Assembly (NCBI GenBank): GCA_036454645.1 | Contig: JAZHSQ010000005.1 | Coordinates: 1-64,000 of the forward strand | From: Olsenella_K sp036454645 | GTDB taxonomy: Bacteria > Actinomycetota > Coriobacteriia > Coriobacteriales > Atopobiaceae | Reading direction: 5' to 3' | Length of the DNA: 64,000 bases | Part shown: positions 1-10,012 of the stretch, piece after piece | How the letters are laid out: the number at the start of each line of letters is the position of its first letter | Position numbering within the stretch: position 1 is the stretch's first letter | Translations under genes and position numbers: made by a program | Notes under the pieces: model-generated | Database searches by the model: none | What the model was told of the DNA's origin: nothing | The model's input: the letters and a program-made list of their open reading frames with translations, nothing else

Positions 1-700
1 GCGAGCCCCGTCGGCCGACGGCCGATGACGGCGGACCGGTGGGTCGCGTCGAAAAGTTCCGGGCCGACGCCGAAGAGCGCTGTAGGCCTTTCAAACCTGA
101 CTTGACAAAACTATGGGAACACCCCCGAGCCGACGTCTCGTCCGCGGCGCCCGAGACGACGAAGGCGTGTACGCCCTGATGGGCGAGCTCCCCCAGCAGC
201 CGCGCCCCGGACGCCGCCGACTCCTGTGGTGGCATGCCGCCAACGTCGAGCAGGCCGGCCACGAAGGGCGGGGCCGCCGAGCGCGCGGCGCGCACCGCCC
301 GCTCGACGACGCGGTCGAACGGGACAGAGACCCCCGACGCCTCGATGCTCCAGGGGTCGCACCCGGCGGTGTTCGTTACCGCGACCTGCATCCCCGCCGC
401 GACGTAGAGGCGATAGGCGACCTCGATCGTGTCCTGCTCGCACACGTCCCAGACCGCGTCGGGGGCCTCCTCGCGCGCCCCCTCGTGCCCGACCGCCTCG
501 AAGACGTCTCCGGAGCAGGCCAGGGGCTCCCCCTCGCTCGAGCGCAGCAGCCTCGCGAGCGAGGCCGTGAGGTCGTCGTCCGCGTCGTCGAAGTCGTAGC
601 GCGACCACCCGAACTCGGAGGTCGGCCGTGAGGGCGCCCCCTCGCCCGAGGGGGCGCCCTCGGGGACGGCCCCCGCCTCGGCGCCGCCCGCGCTACTCAT
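1..700 (-). CDS. Homocysteine S-methyltransferase-like protein, 5' part (runs off left edge)
   Basis: An open frame begins with ATG at 700, overlaps the end of the upstream DtxR-type gene by 8 bases, and stays open to the window edge (about 233 residues seen). After an Ala/Gly/Pro/Glu-rich start, residues around 90-160 resemble the N-terminal half of the homocysteine S-methyltransferase fold: an acidic helix, a YRLYVAAGMQVAVTNT strand, then an AAPPFVAGLLDVGG segment matching the usual 'yVaGsiGP' strand. The zinc-binding Cys motifs of the family lie further downstream and are not in the window. From about position 120 leftwards base composition and codon use change and the residues no longer look like the family, so the gene may be broken or joined to foreign sequence there. 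Family assignment is by eye and moderate. Confidence 0.5.
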   Translation of the reverse strand, partial: MSSAGGAEAGAVPEGAPSGEGAPSRPTSEFGWSRYDFDDADDDLTASLARLLRSSEGEPLACSGDVFEAVGHEGAREEAPDAVWDVCEQDTIEVAYRLYVAAGMQVAVTNTAGCDPWSIEASGVSVPFDRVVERAVRAARSAAPPFVAGLLDVGGMPPQESAASGARLLGELAHQGVHAFVVSGAADETSARGCSHSFVKSGLKGLQRSSASARNFSTRPTGPPSSAVGRRGS

Positions 701-1118
701 CCACCTCAAGACCCTGCTTCTCGAGGTAGTCGCACCAGCGGCTGACCGTGTCGTCCGAGAGGTAGTGCTCCATGAGGCAGGCCTCGTCGTTGGCCGTCTT
801 GTCGTCCACCCCGAGGTCGTGGATGAGGAAGGCCCTGAGCGTGCGGTGGGTCTTCCAGACGTGCGAGGCGTACCTCTTGCCGGCAGAGGTGAGGCGCACC
901 CTCCCGTAGCGGACCTGCTCGACCATCCCGGCGTCCTTCAGCGTGGACAGAGCCTTGTTCACGCTCGCCTTCGAGACGTTGAGCTGCTCGGCCACGTCCA
1001 CGGACCTGACCCCCTCGAGCTCCTCGTCCCTGTCGCACATGATCCTGTATATGGACTCGAGGTAGTCCTCGCTCGCCATTGAGAGCTCGTGGCCCTCGTG
1101 CATGTCGGTCTTAGGCAT
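693..1118 (-). CDS. DtxR/MntR-family metal-dependent transcriptional regulator
   Basis: A 141-residue protein with an N-terminal winged helix (about 14-80) followed by the DtxR metal-binding and dimerisation domain. ATG at 1118 is chosen over an upstream in-frame start at 1160 because a purine-rich GAGGGGAAGG precedes it. The metal ligands are mixed. Asp18 and Glu21 in EDYLE match the MntR site, while Cys114, Glu117 and His118 in EACLMEH match DtxR. His91 is kept, but the position of DtxR Glu83 is Arg95. There is no SH3-like C-terminal domain, which fits the short MntR/TroR subgroup. It probably senses Mn(II) or Fe(II) and may repress its own operon through the box at 1184-1202. Its stop overlaps the start of the methyltransferase-like gene, so the two are co-translated. 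Confidence 0.85.
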   Translation of the reverse strand: MPKTDMHEGHELSMASEDYLESIYRIMCDRDEELEGVRSVDVAEQLNVSKASVNKALSTLKDAGMVEQVRYGRVRLTSAGKRYASHVWKTHRTLRAFLIHDLGVDDKTANDEACLMEHYLSDDTVSRWCDYLEKQGLEVDE

Positions 1119-1332
1119 TGGCAACCTTCCCCTCAGTGATGCTCGTCCCGGGTGAGGCACGATAAGGATTCAGGCCGGACCCCCGAGGGAGCCTAGCCTG
1201 AACTGCTCTACAACTCGTATGTACCCAATATAACTTGTTGTACGGCATACCGTGGCGCGAACCGGTGCCCGACCGGGAACGGGCGGAGGACCCCCTCGTC
1301 GGGGCGCCCTGCCACGGGTCCGAGCTACGCCC
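1119..1332. other. Intergenic region between murA and the DtxR-type gene
   Basis: 214 bp with no coding frame I can support. It should hold the end of the murA/atp transcript and the promoter of the regulator gene. An AT-rich patch at 1220-1242 gives a possible minus-strand -10 (TATATT, 1227-1232) without a clear -35. An inverted pair TACAAC (1209-1214) / GTTGTA (1237-1242) brackets it. CCGTGGC/GCCACGG arms at about 1250-1320 could form a weak hairpin after murA, but no T-tract follows. Confidence 0.5.
1184..1202 (-). promoter_or_regulatory. Possible iron-box-like operator upstream of the DtxR-type gene
   Basis: On the minus strand the core AGGCTAGGCT matches 9 of 10 bases of the left half and centre of the DtxR/IdeR consensus TTAGGTTAGGCTAACC. 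The right half is poor (about 11 of 19 overall). It lies between the AT-rich promoter patch and the regulator start codon, where autorepression would act. This is inference from a single site. Confidence 0.3.
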
Positions 1333-2613
1333 CTACTCGTCCTCCTCCGGGTCGCTCACCTGCTCGCGCACGACCCGGGCCCCGAGGCCCTGGAGCTTCT
1401 CCACGAAGGACTCGTAGCCGCGGTCGATGTGGTGTATGGCCGAGACCGTCGTCGTGCCGTCGGCGACCAGGCCGGCCATCACGAGAGCGGCGCCGCCCCT
1501 GAGGTCGGGCGACTTCACCTCGGCCCCCGAGAAGTGGTCGACGCCGTGAATGACCGCATGGTGGCCCTTGATCACGATCTGCGAGCCCATGCGCGCGAGC
1601 TCGCTCGCGAACATGAAGCGGTTCTCGAACACGTTCTCCGTCACGATGCAGGTGCCCTTCGCGAGGGCGAGGAGGCACATGGTCTGCGACTGCATGTCCG
1701 TCGGGAAGCCCGGGAACGGCAGCGTCTGGATGTCGACGGGGACGATGTCTCCCGCGCGGCCCACCGTGACCGAGCGGTCGCCACGCTCGATTGAGATGCC
1801 CATCTGCTCGTACTTCCTCAGCACGAGGCCGAGGTGGTTGGGCTCGAAGCCCCTGACCGTGATCGGGGAGCAGGTGATGGCGCCCATGGCGATGAAGGTG
1901 CCCGCCTCGATGCGGTCGCCCACCACCGTGTGCGTGACGGGATGGAGCTCGTCGACGCCCGTGATCTCGATCACGGGGGAGCCGGCGCCCTTGATGTTCG
2001 CCCCCATCTCGTTGAGCATCATCGCGAGGTCGACGATCTCGGGCTCGCGGGCCGCGTTGTCGATGACGGTCGTCCCCTTGGCGTGCACCGACGCCATGAT
2101 GAGGTTCTCCGTGGCGCCGACGCTCGCGAAGTCGAGGGTCACCGTCGCGCCGGACACCCCGTCCGGCGCCGAGGCGTGGATGTCGCCGTGGTCGATCTTG
2201 AAGTCGACGCCGAGCGCCTCGAGGCCGAGGATGTGCATGTCGATCTTGCGCGCGCCGATGTTGCAGCCGCCCGGCATGGCGACGACCGCCTTGCCGAAGC
2301 GGGCGATCAGCGGGCCGAGGACGGCCGTCGAGGCCCGCATCTGCTCCACGAGGTGGTAGGGGGTCTCCCAGCTGTCGACCAAGGAGGTGTCGATCCTGAG
2401 CTCGTGGACGCCGAGGACGTCCACCTTCGCCCCGAGGCACTTGAGCACCTTGCCCATGACGTGCACGTCCGCGATGTTGGGGACGTTCTTGAGCACGTTG
2501 ACGCCCGGCGCCAGGATCGTGGCCGCCATGAGCTTGAGGGCGGAGTTCTTCGCGCCCTCGACCGTTACCTCGCCAGAAAGCGGGTGCCCGCCTTCGACCT
2601 TGATGACTTCCAT
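1333..2613 (-). CDS. murA: UDP-N-acetylglucosamine 1-carboxyvinyltransferase
   Basis: 426 residues, the usual MurA length. Cytoplasmic enzyme that transfers enolpyruvate from PEP to UDP-GlcNAc in the first committed step of peptidoglycan synthesis. Lys22 lies in GAKNSALK, and the flexible loop PGGCNIGARKIDMHI keeps the catalytic Cys (Cys117), so sensitivity to fosfomycin is expected at this position. ATG at 2613 follows a GGAGAG ribosome binding site. It sits 33 bp after atpC and is probably the last gene of the ATP synthase transcript, an arrangement also known from Gram-positives. Confidence 0.96.
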   Translation of the reverse strand: MEVIKVEGGHPLSGEVTVEGAKNSALKLMAATILAPGVNVLKNVPNIADVHVMGKVLKCLGAKVDVLGVHELRIDTSLVDSWETPYHLVEQMRASTAVLGPLIARFGKAVVAMPGGCNIGARKIDMHILGLEALGVDFKIDHGDIHASAPDGVSGATVTLDFASVGATENLIMASVHAKGTTVIDNAAREPEIVDLAMMLNEMGANIKGAGSPVIEITGVDELHPVTHTVVGDRIEAGTFIAMGAITCSPITVRGFEPNHLGLVLRKYEQMGISIERGDRSVTVGRAGDIVPVDIQTLPFPGFPTDMQSQTMCLLALAKGTCIVTENVFENRFMFASELARMGSQIVIKGHHAVIHGVDHFSGAEVKSPDLRGGAALVMAGLVADGTTTVSAIHHIDRGYESFVEKLQGLGARVVREQVSDPEEDE

Positions 2614-2646
2614 GTGCTCTCCGACTGCGCGTTCGCGACGCGCGGA

Positions 2647-3063
2647 TCAGTTCCGCGCGGCCTGCTTGAGGAGCAGGTTGCACCAGTTTATCTTGTTTTC
2701 GTAGTAGGCACGTCGGGGGTCGCCCTCGGGCAGCGCGTCGCGCGCGTCGATCGCCGACCCGCGCGTCTCCATGACGACGTCGGGCTCGATGTCGTCGCAG
2801 CGGCGCGCGTGGTCGGCGAGGATGATGACCGCGTCGCCCGTGATCTCGGCGTAGCCGCCCGAGATGACGATGTCGAGCTCCCCGCCTCCGTCCTCCTTCG
2901 TGCGGTGGAGCCTCACGACGCCGTCGCCGAGCGCGCAGATCTCGGGGGAGTGGCCGGGCCAGACGCCCAGCTCGCCCGACTCCGCCTGGAGAATCAGGTA
3001 CTCGACCTTCCCCTCGTACAGCTGGCGGTCGGGTCGTACGAATTGGCAGACCAGCTCGGCCAC
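2647..3063 (-). CDS. atpC: ATP synthase F1 epsilon subunit
   Basis: 138 residues. The N-terminal beta-sandwich (about 1-88) contains the typical GELGVWPGHSPE and ISGGYAEI segments, and a C-terminal helical part (about 90-138) ends in INWCNLLLKQ. It is part of the F1 central stalk and can inhibit ATP hydrolysis through its C-terminal helices. The start is GTG at 3063 behind a GGGGG-type binding site. It lies 10 bp after atpD and 33 bp before murA. Confidence 0.93.
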   Translation of the reverse strand: MAELVCQFVRPDRQLYEGKVEYLILQAESGELGVWPGHSPEICALGDGVVRLHRTKEDGGGELDIVISGGYAEITGDAVIILADHARRCDDIEPDVVMETRGSAIDARDALPEGDPRRAYYENKINWCNLLLKQAARN

Positions 3064-3073
3064 GTTGCACCCC

Positions 3074-4599
<1,526 letters not shown>

Positions 4600-4600
<1 letters not shown>

Positions 4601-5517
4601 CAGTTGTTGTCCTCCAATGCGGACGCACCCGCGACGATTTCGTTGAGCTCAGTGGTGATCGAACCCTGGCGCTCACGGTTGTAGGTCCTGCTCAGCGAGG
4701 TGATGATGTCCTGCGCGTTGTCCGACGCGGACTTCATCGCGCGACGCCTGGCGCCGTGCTCCGCGGCGGCGGAGTCGAGCAGCGCGTGGAAGACGACGGT
4801 CCTCACGTACGCGGGCAGGAGGTATCCCAGGACCTCCACGTCCGAGGGGTCGAACTCGAAGACGGTGTCCTGCTTGTGCTCGATCATCGAGAGGGCCTCG
4901 GCGGTGCGCGGGCGGTTGGGCATCATGAGCTGCTCGTTCGTGATGGGGAGCAGCTGCTCGACCACCTGCTGCTGGTCGACCCTGTTCTTCGCGTGCGAGT
5001 AGTAGATCATCACGCGGTCTATCTGCCCGGACTCGTAGCCGTCCATGATGTAGGAGGCGATGCGGTCCGCCTCGTCCATCGTGGGCTCCGAGGAGATGCC
5101 CTCGAAGGACAGCAGCGGCCTCTTGCCGCGGTAGCGGAAGAACTCCGTCGGCTTTCGCCCGCAGGTGATGACGTCGGCCTCGACGCCGCGCGACTCGAGG
5201 TCCTCGATCGCGTGCATGACCTCGCGCTGCGGGACGATGTTGAAGCCGCCCGCCATGCCCCTGTCCGAGGCTATGAGCAGGAAGACCACGTGCCGCTCCT
5301 TGGGGTGGACCCTGAGCAGCGGGTGCTCGCTGCCATAGCCCGCGCTCGCCACGTTGGCGAGCATCAGGGTGATGGCGTCCTTGTAGGGGGCCGCCTTCTG
5401 CGCCCGGTCGAGCGCCTTGCGGATGCGCGCCGTGGAGATCATCTCCATCGTGCGCGTCACCTGCAAGGTGCTCGAGACCGAGTTGATGCGCCCCTTTATT
5501 TCTCTCAGACTAGGCAT
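4600..5517 (-). CDS. atpG: ATP synthase F1 gamma subunit
   Basis: 305 residues, slightly longer than the usual 285-295. This is the rotor shaft inside the alpha3-beta3 ring. The N-terminal helix (PSLREIKGRINSVSSTLQVT) and the C-terminal helix with RRAMKSASDNAQDII and YNRERQGSITTELNEIV are the conserved coiled-coil ends of the family. The central Rossmann-like part (VVFLLIASDRGMAGGFN) lies near residues 73-92. It sits between atpA (8 bp away) and atpD (1-base overlap). Confidence 0.96.
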
Positions 5518-5525
5518 TCTTTACC

Positions 5526-7160
5526 TTAGGCGTCCTTGAACGACTGGACCTTGTCGTCCCCCTGCTCGTCGGAATCCTCGTAGTCGTCCTTGTGGCGCTT
5601 CCTCAGGAACTGCTCCTTGTACTCGGCGATGCACGACCTGAGCTTGTCGGCGAGGTCGTCGGATATCTTCCCCTCGACGACGCGCGAGCGGGTGTTGGGA
5701 TGGCGGGTCTTCATGAACTCCGCGAGACCGTCACGGAAGTCGACGACGTCGGCGAGGTCGAGGTCGTCGAGGTAGTTCTCCTTGGACGCGAAGATGGCGA
5801 TGACCTGGTCGGCTACGTCGAGGGAGGCGTAGCGCTTCTGCTTCAGCAGCTCCATGGTGTGGGCGCCATGGTTGAGCTGGTACTGCGTCGTCTCGTCGAG
5901 GTCGGAGCCGAACTGCGAGAAGGCCTGCTTCTCGCGGTAGCTCGCGAGGTCCAGCCTGAGCGTGCCCGCGACCTGCTTCATCGACTTGAGCTGCGCGGCG
6001 CCACCGACGCGCGACACCGAGATGCCCACGTCGACGGCGGGGCGCTGGCCCTGGAAGAACAGGTTGGACTGCAGGTAGATCTGGCCGTCCGTGATGGAGA
6101 TGACGTTCGTCGGGATGTAGGCGGAGACGTCGCCCTCCTGCGTCTCGATGATCGGCAGCGCCGTCATGGAGCCGCCGCCGTTGGCGTCCGACATCTTGAC
6201 GGCGCGCTCGAGCAGGCGGGAGTGCAGGTAGAAGATGTCGCCTGGGTAGGCCTCGCGTCCAGGCGGACGATGCAGCGTCAGCGACATCTGGCGGTAGGCC
6301 ACAGCCTGCTTGGAGAGGTCGTCGAAGACGATGAGGACGTGCCCTCCGGGGTGGGTCGCGTCGGCGGGGTTGCCCTTCTCATCGTTGTACATGAAGTACT
6401 CGCCGATGGCGGCGCCCGCCATCGGGGCGATGTACTGCAGCGGCGCCGAGTCCGCGGCGGTCGCGGAGACGATGATCGTCTTGTCCATCACGCCGTGGTG
6501 CTCGAGCGTCTCCCTGATGGAGGCGACCGTCGAGGCCTTCTGGCCGATGGCCACGTAGATGCAGACGATGTCGGTGTTGCGCTGGTTGATAATCGTGTCG
6601 ATCGCGATGGCCGTCTTGCCGGTCTTGCGGTCGCCGATGATGAGCTCTCGCTGGCCCCTCCCGATGGGGACCATCGCGTCGATTGCGACGAGGCCCGTCT
6701 GCACGGGCTCGTTCACGGGCTGGCGGTCGATGATGCCGGGGGCCTTGAACTCGATCGGGCGGCGCTGCGACGTGATGATGGGACCCTTGCCGTCGATCGG
6801 GTCGCCGAGCGGGTTCACCACGCGGCCGAGCATGTTGCGCCCGACCGGGATGTCCATGACGCGGCCGGTCGTGGTGACCTGGTCGCCCTCCTTGATGGAG
6901 TCGACGTCGCCGAACAGGACGGCGCCGACCTCGTCCTCGTCCAGGTTCTGGGCGAGCCCGTAGACGCTCCTGCCCGTGGCGGAGCTCGTGAACTCGAGCA
7001 GCTCGCCGGACATGGCGCTCCTCAGGCCGGCGACGTGCGCGATGCCGTCGCCCACCTCGATGACGGTGGATGCCTCCTGCGTCTGGACCGAGGTGGAGAT
7101 GCCGTCGAGCTCGCCGCGCAGGGTCTTCATGATCGAGGAAGCGTCGATTGCCTCGCTCAC
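5526..7160 (-). CDS. atpA: ATP synthase F1 alpha subunit
   Basis: 544 residues, about 30-40 longer than typical because of a charged C-terminal tail (EQFLRKRHKDDYEDSDEQ onward). The regulatory nucleotide-binding subunit has its P-loop GDRKTGKT at 176-183 and the VGISVSRVGGAAQ segment of the alpha family. The start is GTG at 7160, sharing one base with the atpH stop (TAGTG) behind a GGGAGG site, so the two are translationally coupled. Confidence 0.97.
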   Translation of the reverse strand: MSEAIDASSIMKTLRGELDGISTSVQTQEASTVIEVGDGIAHVAGLRSAMSGELLEFTSSATGRSVYGLAQNLDEDEVGAVLFGDVDSIKEGDQVTTTGRVMDIPVGRNMLGRVVNPLGDPIDGKGPIITSQRRPIEFKAPGIIDRQPVNEPVQTGLVAIDAMVPIGRGQRELIIGDRKTGKTAIAIDTIINQRNTDIVCIYVAIGQKASTVASIRETLEHHGVMDKTIIVSATAADSAPLQYIAPMAGAAIGEYFMYNDEKGNPADATHPGGHVLIVFDDLSKQAVAYRQMSLTLHRPPGREAYPGDIFYLHSRLLERAVKMSDANGGGSMTALPIIETQEGDVSAYIPTNVISITDGQIYLQSNLFFQGQRPAVDVGISVSRVGGAAQLKSMKQVAGTLRLDLASYREKQAFSQFGSDLDETTQYQLNHGAHTMELLKQKRYASLDVADQVIAIFASKENYLDDLDLADVVDFRDGLAEFMKTRHPNTRSRVVEGKISDDLADKLRSCIAEYKEQFLRKRHKDDYEDSDEQGDDKVQSFKDA

Positions 7161-7630
7161 TACTCATCACCTCCCATGTTTGCGGAGGAAAGCTTCTTCC
7201 TGACGTTGATCAGCTGCGCCTTGACGGACGCGTCGCGCCTGTGGCCCTTCGCCTCGAGGATGATCCCCCCGAGGATGGACGGGTCCACGTGCTCGACAAG
7301 GTAGACGGGCGCGTCGAAGTCCTTGCGGCACTTCTCCCTCACGCGCTCGCGCATCTCGTCGTTCATGGGGACGGCGGTCGTGACGTCCACCGAGACCGTG
7401 TCATCGCTCTTGTCGAGCAGCCCCTTGTACTCGCTGTAGACCTTGCCGAGCAGGTCGAAGTCGTCCTCGCCCTGCATCGCGGTGATGGTCTCGAGCACCT
7501 CGGGGGAGAACTTGAGCACGTGCTTGACCTGCTCAAGGTCTCGCGCCGCCCTGCCCTCGGACTTCGCGGCCTCGAGCAGGGCCCTGGTGTAGGCCTCGAC
7601 CTTCTTCTGCTCGATGCGCTTACCGGTCAT
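7160..7630 (-). CDS. atpH: ATP synthase F1 delta subunit
   Basis: 156 residues, shorter than the typical 175-180. It connects F1 to the peripheral stalk. The C-terminal motif DPSILGGIILEAKGHRRDASVKAQLINVRKKL is typical of delta/OSCP (GG.....D...D.S....L..L). Homology is clearest there, and the N-terminal helical half is weakly conserved, as usual. The 11-base overlap with atpF and 1-base overlap with atpA support its identity. Confidence 0.9.
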   Translation of the reverse strand: MTGKRIEQKKVEAYTRALLEAAKSEGRAARDLEQVKHVLKFSPEVLETITAMQGEDDFDLLGKVYSEYKGLLDKSDDTVSVDVTTAVPMNDEMRERVREKCRKDFDAPVYLVEHVDPSILGGIILEAKGHRRDASVKAQLINVRKKLSSANMGGDE

Positions 7631-8231
7631 TCAGGCTACCAACTTCCTCGAGATACTTCTCCGCGAGCTTGCGCTGCCCGGCCTCGTCGAGGGAGTCGCC
7701 GATGATCTTGCCGGCGATCTCGACCGAGAGGTCGACGACGGAGTCGGAGAGCTCGACCATGGCCTTGTGGCGCTCGAGGTTGACGACGTTGTGCGCCTTG
7801 GCGATGATCTCGCTCGCGCTCTTCTGGGCCTCGTCGAGGATCTGGGCGCGCTGGGCCTCGGCCTCGCGCTTGGCGTCCGCGACGATCTCCTCCGCCTGGC
7901 GCTCGGCCTCGGAGATCTTGGCCTTGCTCTCGGCGGCGGCCGCGGTGGCCTCCTTGCGCTGGCGCTCGGCCTCGTCGAGGTCGCTCTTTATCTTGTTCTC
8001 GCGCGCGTCCATCATCTTGAGGATCGAGGGCCAGGCGAACTTGGCGAGCAGGACCCAGATGACCACGAACGCGATGGCCGCGGGGATGAACTCAGACAAC
8101 TTCGGCAGTAGAATCGCCGGTCCCGAGATCTCCTCTGCCATGGCCGCCTCGGGCAGCGCGGTGCCGGCAAGGACGAGCGCCGTCCCAAGGACGACGCGGT
8201 GTCCCGGAAGAGCTCCCTTCTGGTCTTTCAT
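7620..8231 (-). CDS. atpF: ATP synthase Fo subunit b
   Basis: 203 residues from ATG at 8231, chosen because GGAGG lies 5 bases upstream; an in-frame TTG at 8243 overlaps that site. The peripheral stalk subunit has one membrane helix (PAAIAFVVIWVLLAKFAW) followed by a long charged coiled coil rich in Ala/Glu/Lys/Arg. Ahead of the usual membrane helix is a second hydrophobic stretch, VVLGTALVLAGTAL, ending in EAAMAEE. It looks like a cleavable signal peptide with an AMA site. This extra N-terminal segment is not part of the classical E. coli b subunit. Confidence 0.93.
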   Translation of the reverse strand: MKDQKGALPGHRVVLGTALVLAGTALPEAAMAEEISGPAILLPKLSEFIPAAIAFVVIWVLLAKFAWPSILKMMDARENKIKSDLDEAERQRKEATAAAAESKAKISEAERQAEEIVADAKREAEAQRAQILDEAQKSASEIIAKAHNVVNLERHKAMVELSDSVVDLSVEIAGKIIGDSLDEAGQRKLAEKYLEEVGSLNDR

Positions 8232-8266
8232 GCGTACCTCCAAACAGACCTGTCCTGGCGTCGTCG

Positions 8267-8470
8267 CTACTTGACGATGAGGGCGACGACGAAGCCGATC
8301 AGCGCGAGTGCCTCCACGAAGGCGGAGCCCAGGATGAAGACCGTGAAGAGGCGGCCCTGGACCTCGGGCTGGCGAGCCATGGAGGTCGTCGCGCCGTAGG
8401 CGGCGAGGCCGATGCCGATGCTGGCGCCGATGACGCCGAGACCATAACCGATTACACCAAGTGCACCCAC
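8267..8470 (-). CDS. atpE: ATP synthase Fo subunit c
   Basis: 67 residues: a hairpin of two glycine-rich membrane helices joined by the polar loop ARQPE, with the ion-binding carboxylate Glu53 in AFVEALALIGFV. The start is GTG at 8470 directly behind AAGGAGGG; an upstream in-frame ATG at 8521 lacks a binding site and would add 17 hydrophilic residues unlike the family. The residues after Glu53 (Ala-Leu-Ala) lack the Ser/Thr ligand typical of sodium-specific rings, so a proton-driven enzyme is inferred. It forms the rotor ring. Confidence 0.95.
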   Translation of the reverse strand: MGALGVIGYGLGVIGASIGIGLAAYGATTSMARQPEVQGRLFTVFILGSAFVEALALIGFVVALIVK

Positions 8471-8560
8471 AATTCCCTCCTTAGAACCTCGTCCTGCAGG
8501 ACGAGACTTCTGACTATGCACGAGCGCGGGCGTGCCGCGCGGGATGCCTGAGCCTCCGAC

Positions 8561-9394
8561 CTACTCCTCGCTCTCGGCGGTCTGGATGTAGACGGCCGTG
8601 AGAAGGGCGAAGACGTACGCCTGGATTACGGCGACGAGGATCTCGACCAGGTAGATGATGATCAGAACGAGGACCCACAGGACGGAGGCGCCCGCGTTGC
8701 CGATGGCGCCCGCCGTGAGCGCGGCGCCGTTGGAGAGGGCCTGCATCAGCGGGTCGAAGAACAGCGAGGCGAGGATCGCGAAGGTCCCCATGACCACGTG
8801 GCCGGCGAACATGTTGCAGAAGAGTCGGACGGCGAGCGTGATCAGCCTCAGGAAGGTCGAGAAGACCTCGATGACCCAGACGAGGACGTTGAGCGGGAAG
8901 ACGACGCCCTTGGGGGCGAGGCTCTTGATGTAGCCCCAGACGCCCTTGGACCTGCAGCCCACGACGATGAAGTAGACGAACGAGTAGCACGCGAGCGCGG
9001 CGGTGACGCCGATGGTGCCCGTGCCGGGGTGGCAGCCGGGGATGATGCCCACGATGTTGTTGGCCAGGATGAAGAAGAAGATCGCGAAGATGAACGGGAA
9101 GTGCTTCTTCCAGGTGTCCGGCAGGATCGACTTGCAGAGGTCGTCGCGGGCGAACTCGATGACGTACTCGACGGCGTTGACGAAGAAGCCGTGGGGCACC
9201 AGGCTGGCGGCCTGCTTCTTCCTGAAGACGAAGACCACGACGAGCAGCAGCACGATGGCGACGAGCATCCAGAAGACGTACTGCGTAAGCCCCGGGGACA
9301 CCTGCGTGACCTCGGCGGGCCCGATGACGTTATGGGTCAGGAAGCTGTTGATCAGCTCGTCGACCGCGTCGTTTAGACCATCCAGAGGGTTCAT
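8561..9394 (-). CDS. atpB: ATP synthase Fo subunit a
   Basis: 277 residues with five or six membrane helices. The essential stator arginine is Arg190 in LAVRLFCNMFAGH, which faces the c-ring carboxylate. The C-terminal helix (VLVLIIIYLVEILVAVIQAYVFALL) is also conserved. It forms the proton half-channels. It lies 2 bp after the atpI-like gene and 90 bp before atpE. Confidence 0.95.
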   Translation of the reverse strand: MNPLDGLNDAVDELINSFLTHNVIGPAEVTQVSPGLTQYVFWMLVAIVLLLVVVFVFRKKQAASLVPHGFFVNAVEYVIEFARDDLCKSILPDTWKKHFPFIFAIFFFILANNIVGIIPGCHPGTGTIGVTAALACYSFVYFIVVGCRSKGVWGYIKSLAPKGVVFPLNVLVWVIEVFSTFLRLITLAVRLFCNMFAGHVVMGTFAILASLFFDPLMQALSNGAALTAGAIGNAGASVLWVLVLIIIYLVEILVAVIQAYVFALLTAVYIQTAESEE

Positions 9395-9396
9395 CT

Positions 9397-9705
9397 CTAA
9401 CCTTCCTTCCGGCCGCGCGTGGCGCCGCAGACGTCACGTGAGGCTCTTAGTGACTCTAGCGCCCACACAGCAAGGAACGTCCCCGCCATCGAGGTGCCAA
9501 AAGCTAGCGTGTCGTCCGGCGAGAGGAGGCGCACGGCTACGACGGCGACGGAGAGGGTGACGAAGGAGACTGCCACGGCAGCGAGCCCCCAGCCGACCTC
9601 GGCCCTGAGGCGCCCGCGCAGGACCCCCTCGAGCAGGAGGACGGCAGGCGCGCAGCCCGCCAGGCCGAAGAGCGCCCCCGCTATGACGAAACCCCACGAG
9701 ACCAC
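9397..9705 (-). CDS. Small membrane protein in the AtpI position
   Basis: 102 residues with about four hydrophobic segments (near 5-27, 37-59, 66-80 and a weaker last one) and a basic C-terminus. The start is GTG at 9705 with GGAGG 9 bases upstream. Sequence similarity to AtpI is too weak to prove by eye. Its size, topology and place as first gene of the operon, 2 bp before atpB, match the AtpI/AtpR group, which assists c-ring assembly or cation uptake. Confidence 0.7.
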   Translation of the reverse strand: MVSWGFVIAGALFGLAGCAPAVLLLEGVLRGRLRAEVGWGLAAVAVSFVTLSVAVVAVRLLSPDDTLAFGTSMAGTFLAVWALESLRASRDVCGATRGRKEG

Positions 9706-10012
9706 TGTCGCACGCCTCCGGACATGGACGATGCGCTAAGGAATACTAACCGTTCGCATTCGGGATATGCGTCTCATTCCCAGAATCCCCATCTTCTGTC
9801 GGCCGTTCGCGGAACGTCACCCGGAAATTACCGGAAATACGACACATTATGCACTACCTGCTCGTTTATGAACGATGAGACGGTTCGGCGGACGGTCGGC
9901 GGCGATGGGCGGACGCACTGGTCGCGGCCGGAAAGCAGACGAGCGAGGCGCACCGGGCGCCTCGCTCGCTCGATATCCAATAGGCCACGGCCCTTTGGGA
10001 CGTCCGTCCGGG
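9706..10012. other. Intergenic region: upp terminator and atp operon promoter region
   Basis: 307 bp. The right part holds the upp terminator hairpin. The left part is AT-richer than its surroundings and should hold the ATP synthase promoter: a minus-strand CATAAT (9846-9851) is a possible -10, with no convincing -35. It also contains a 10-bp direct repeat CCGGAAATTA / CCGGAAATAC (9821-9840) and a small inverted repeat CGTTC-GCG-GAACG (9804-9816). No coding frame is supported. Confidence 0.5.
9941..9967 (-). terminator. Intrinsic terminator after upp
   Basis: Perfect 11-bp stem GAGCGAGGCGC with a 5-base loop, followed on the minus strand by GTCTGCTTTCC, a weak T-tract. It lies about 45 bases after the upp stop. 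Confidence 0.75.

Noticed and set aside
111..608. Minus-strand frame of 165 codons near the left edge
   Set aside because: Arg/Gly-rich shadow of the methyltransferase-like gene that starts at 700 in another frame and has family-like residues.
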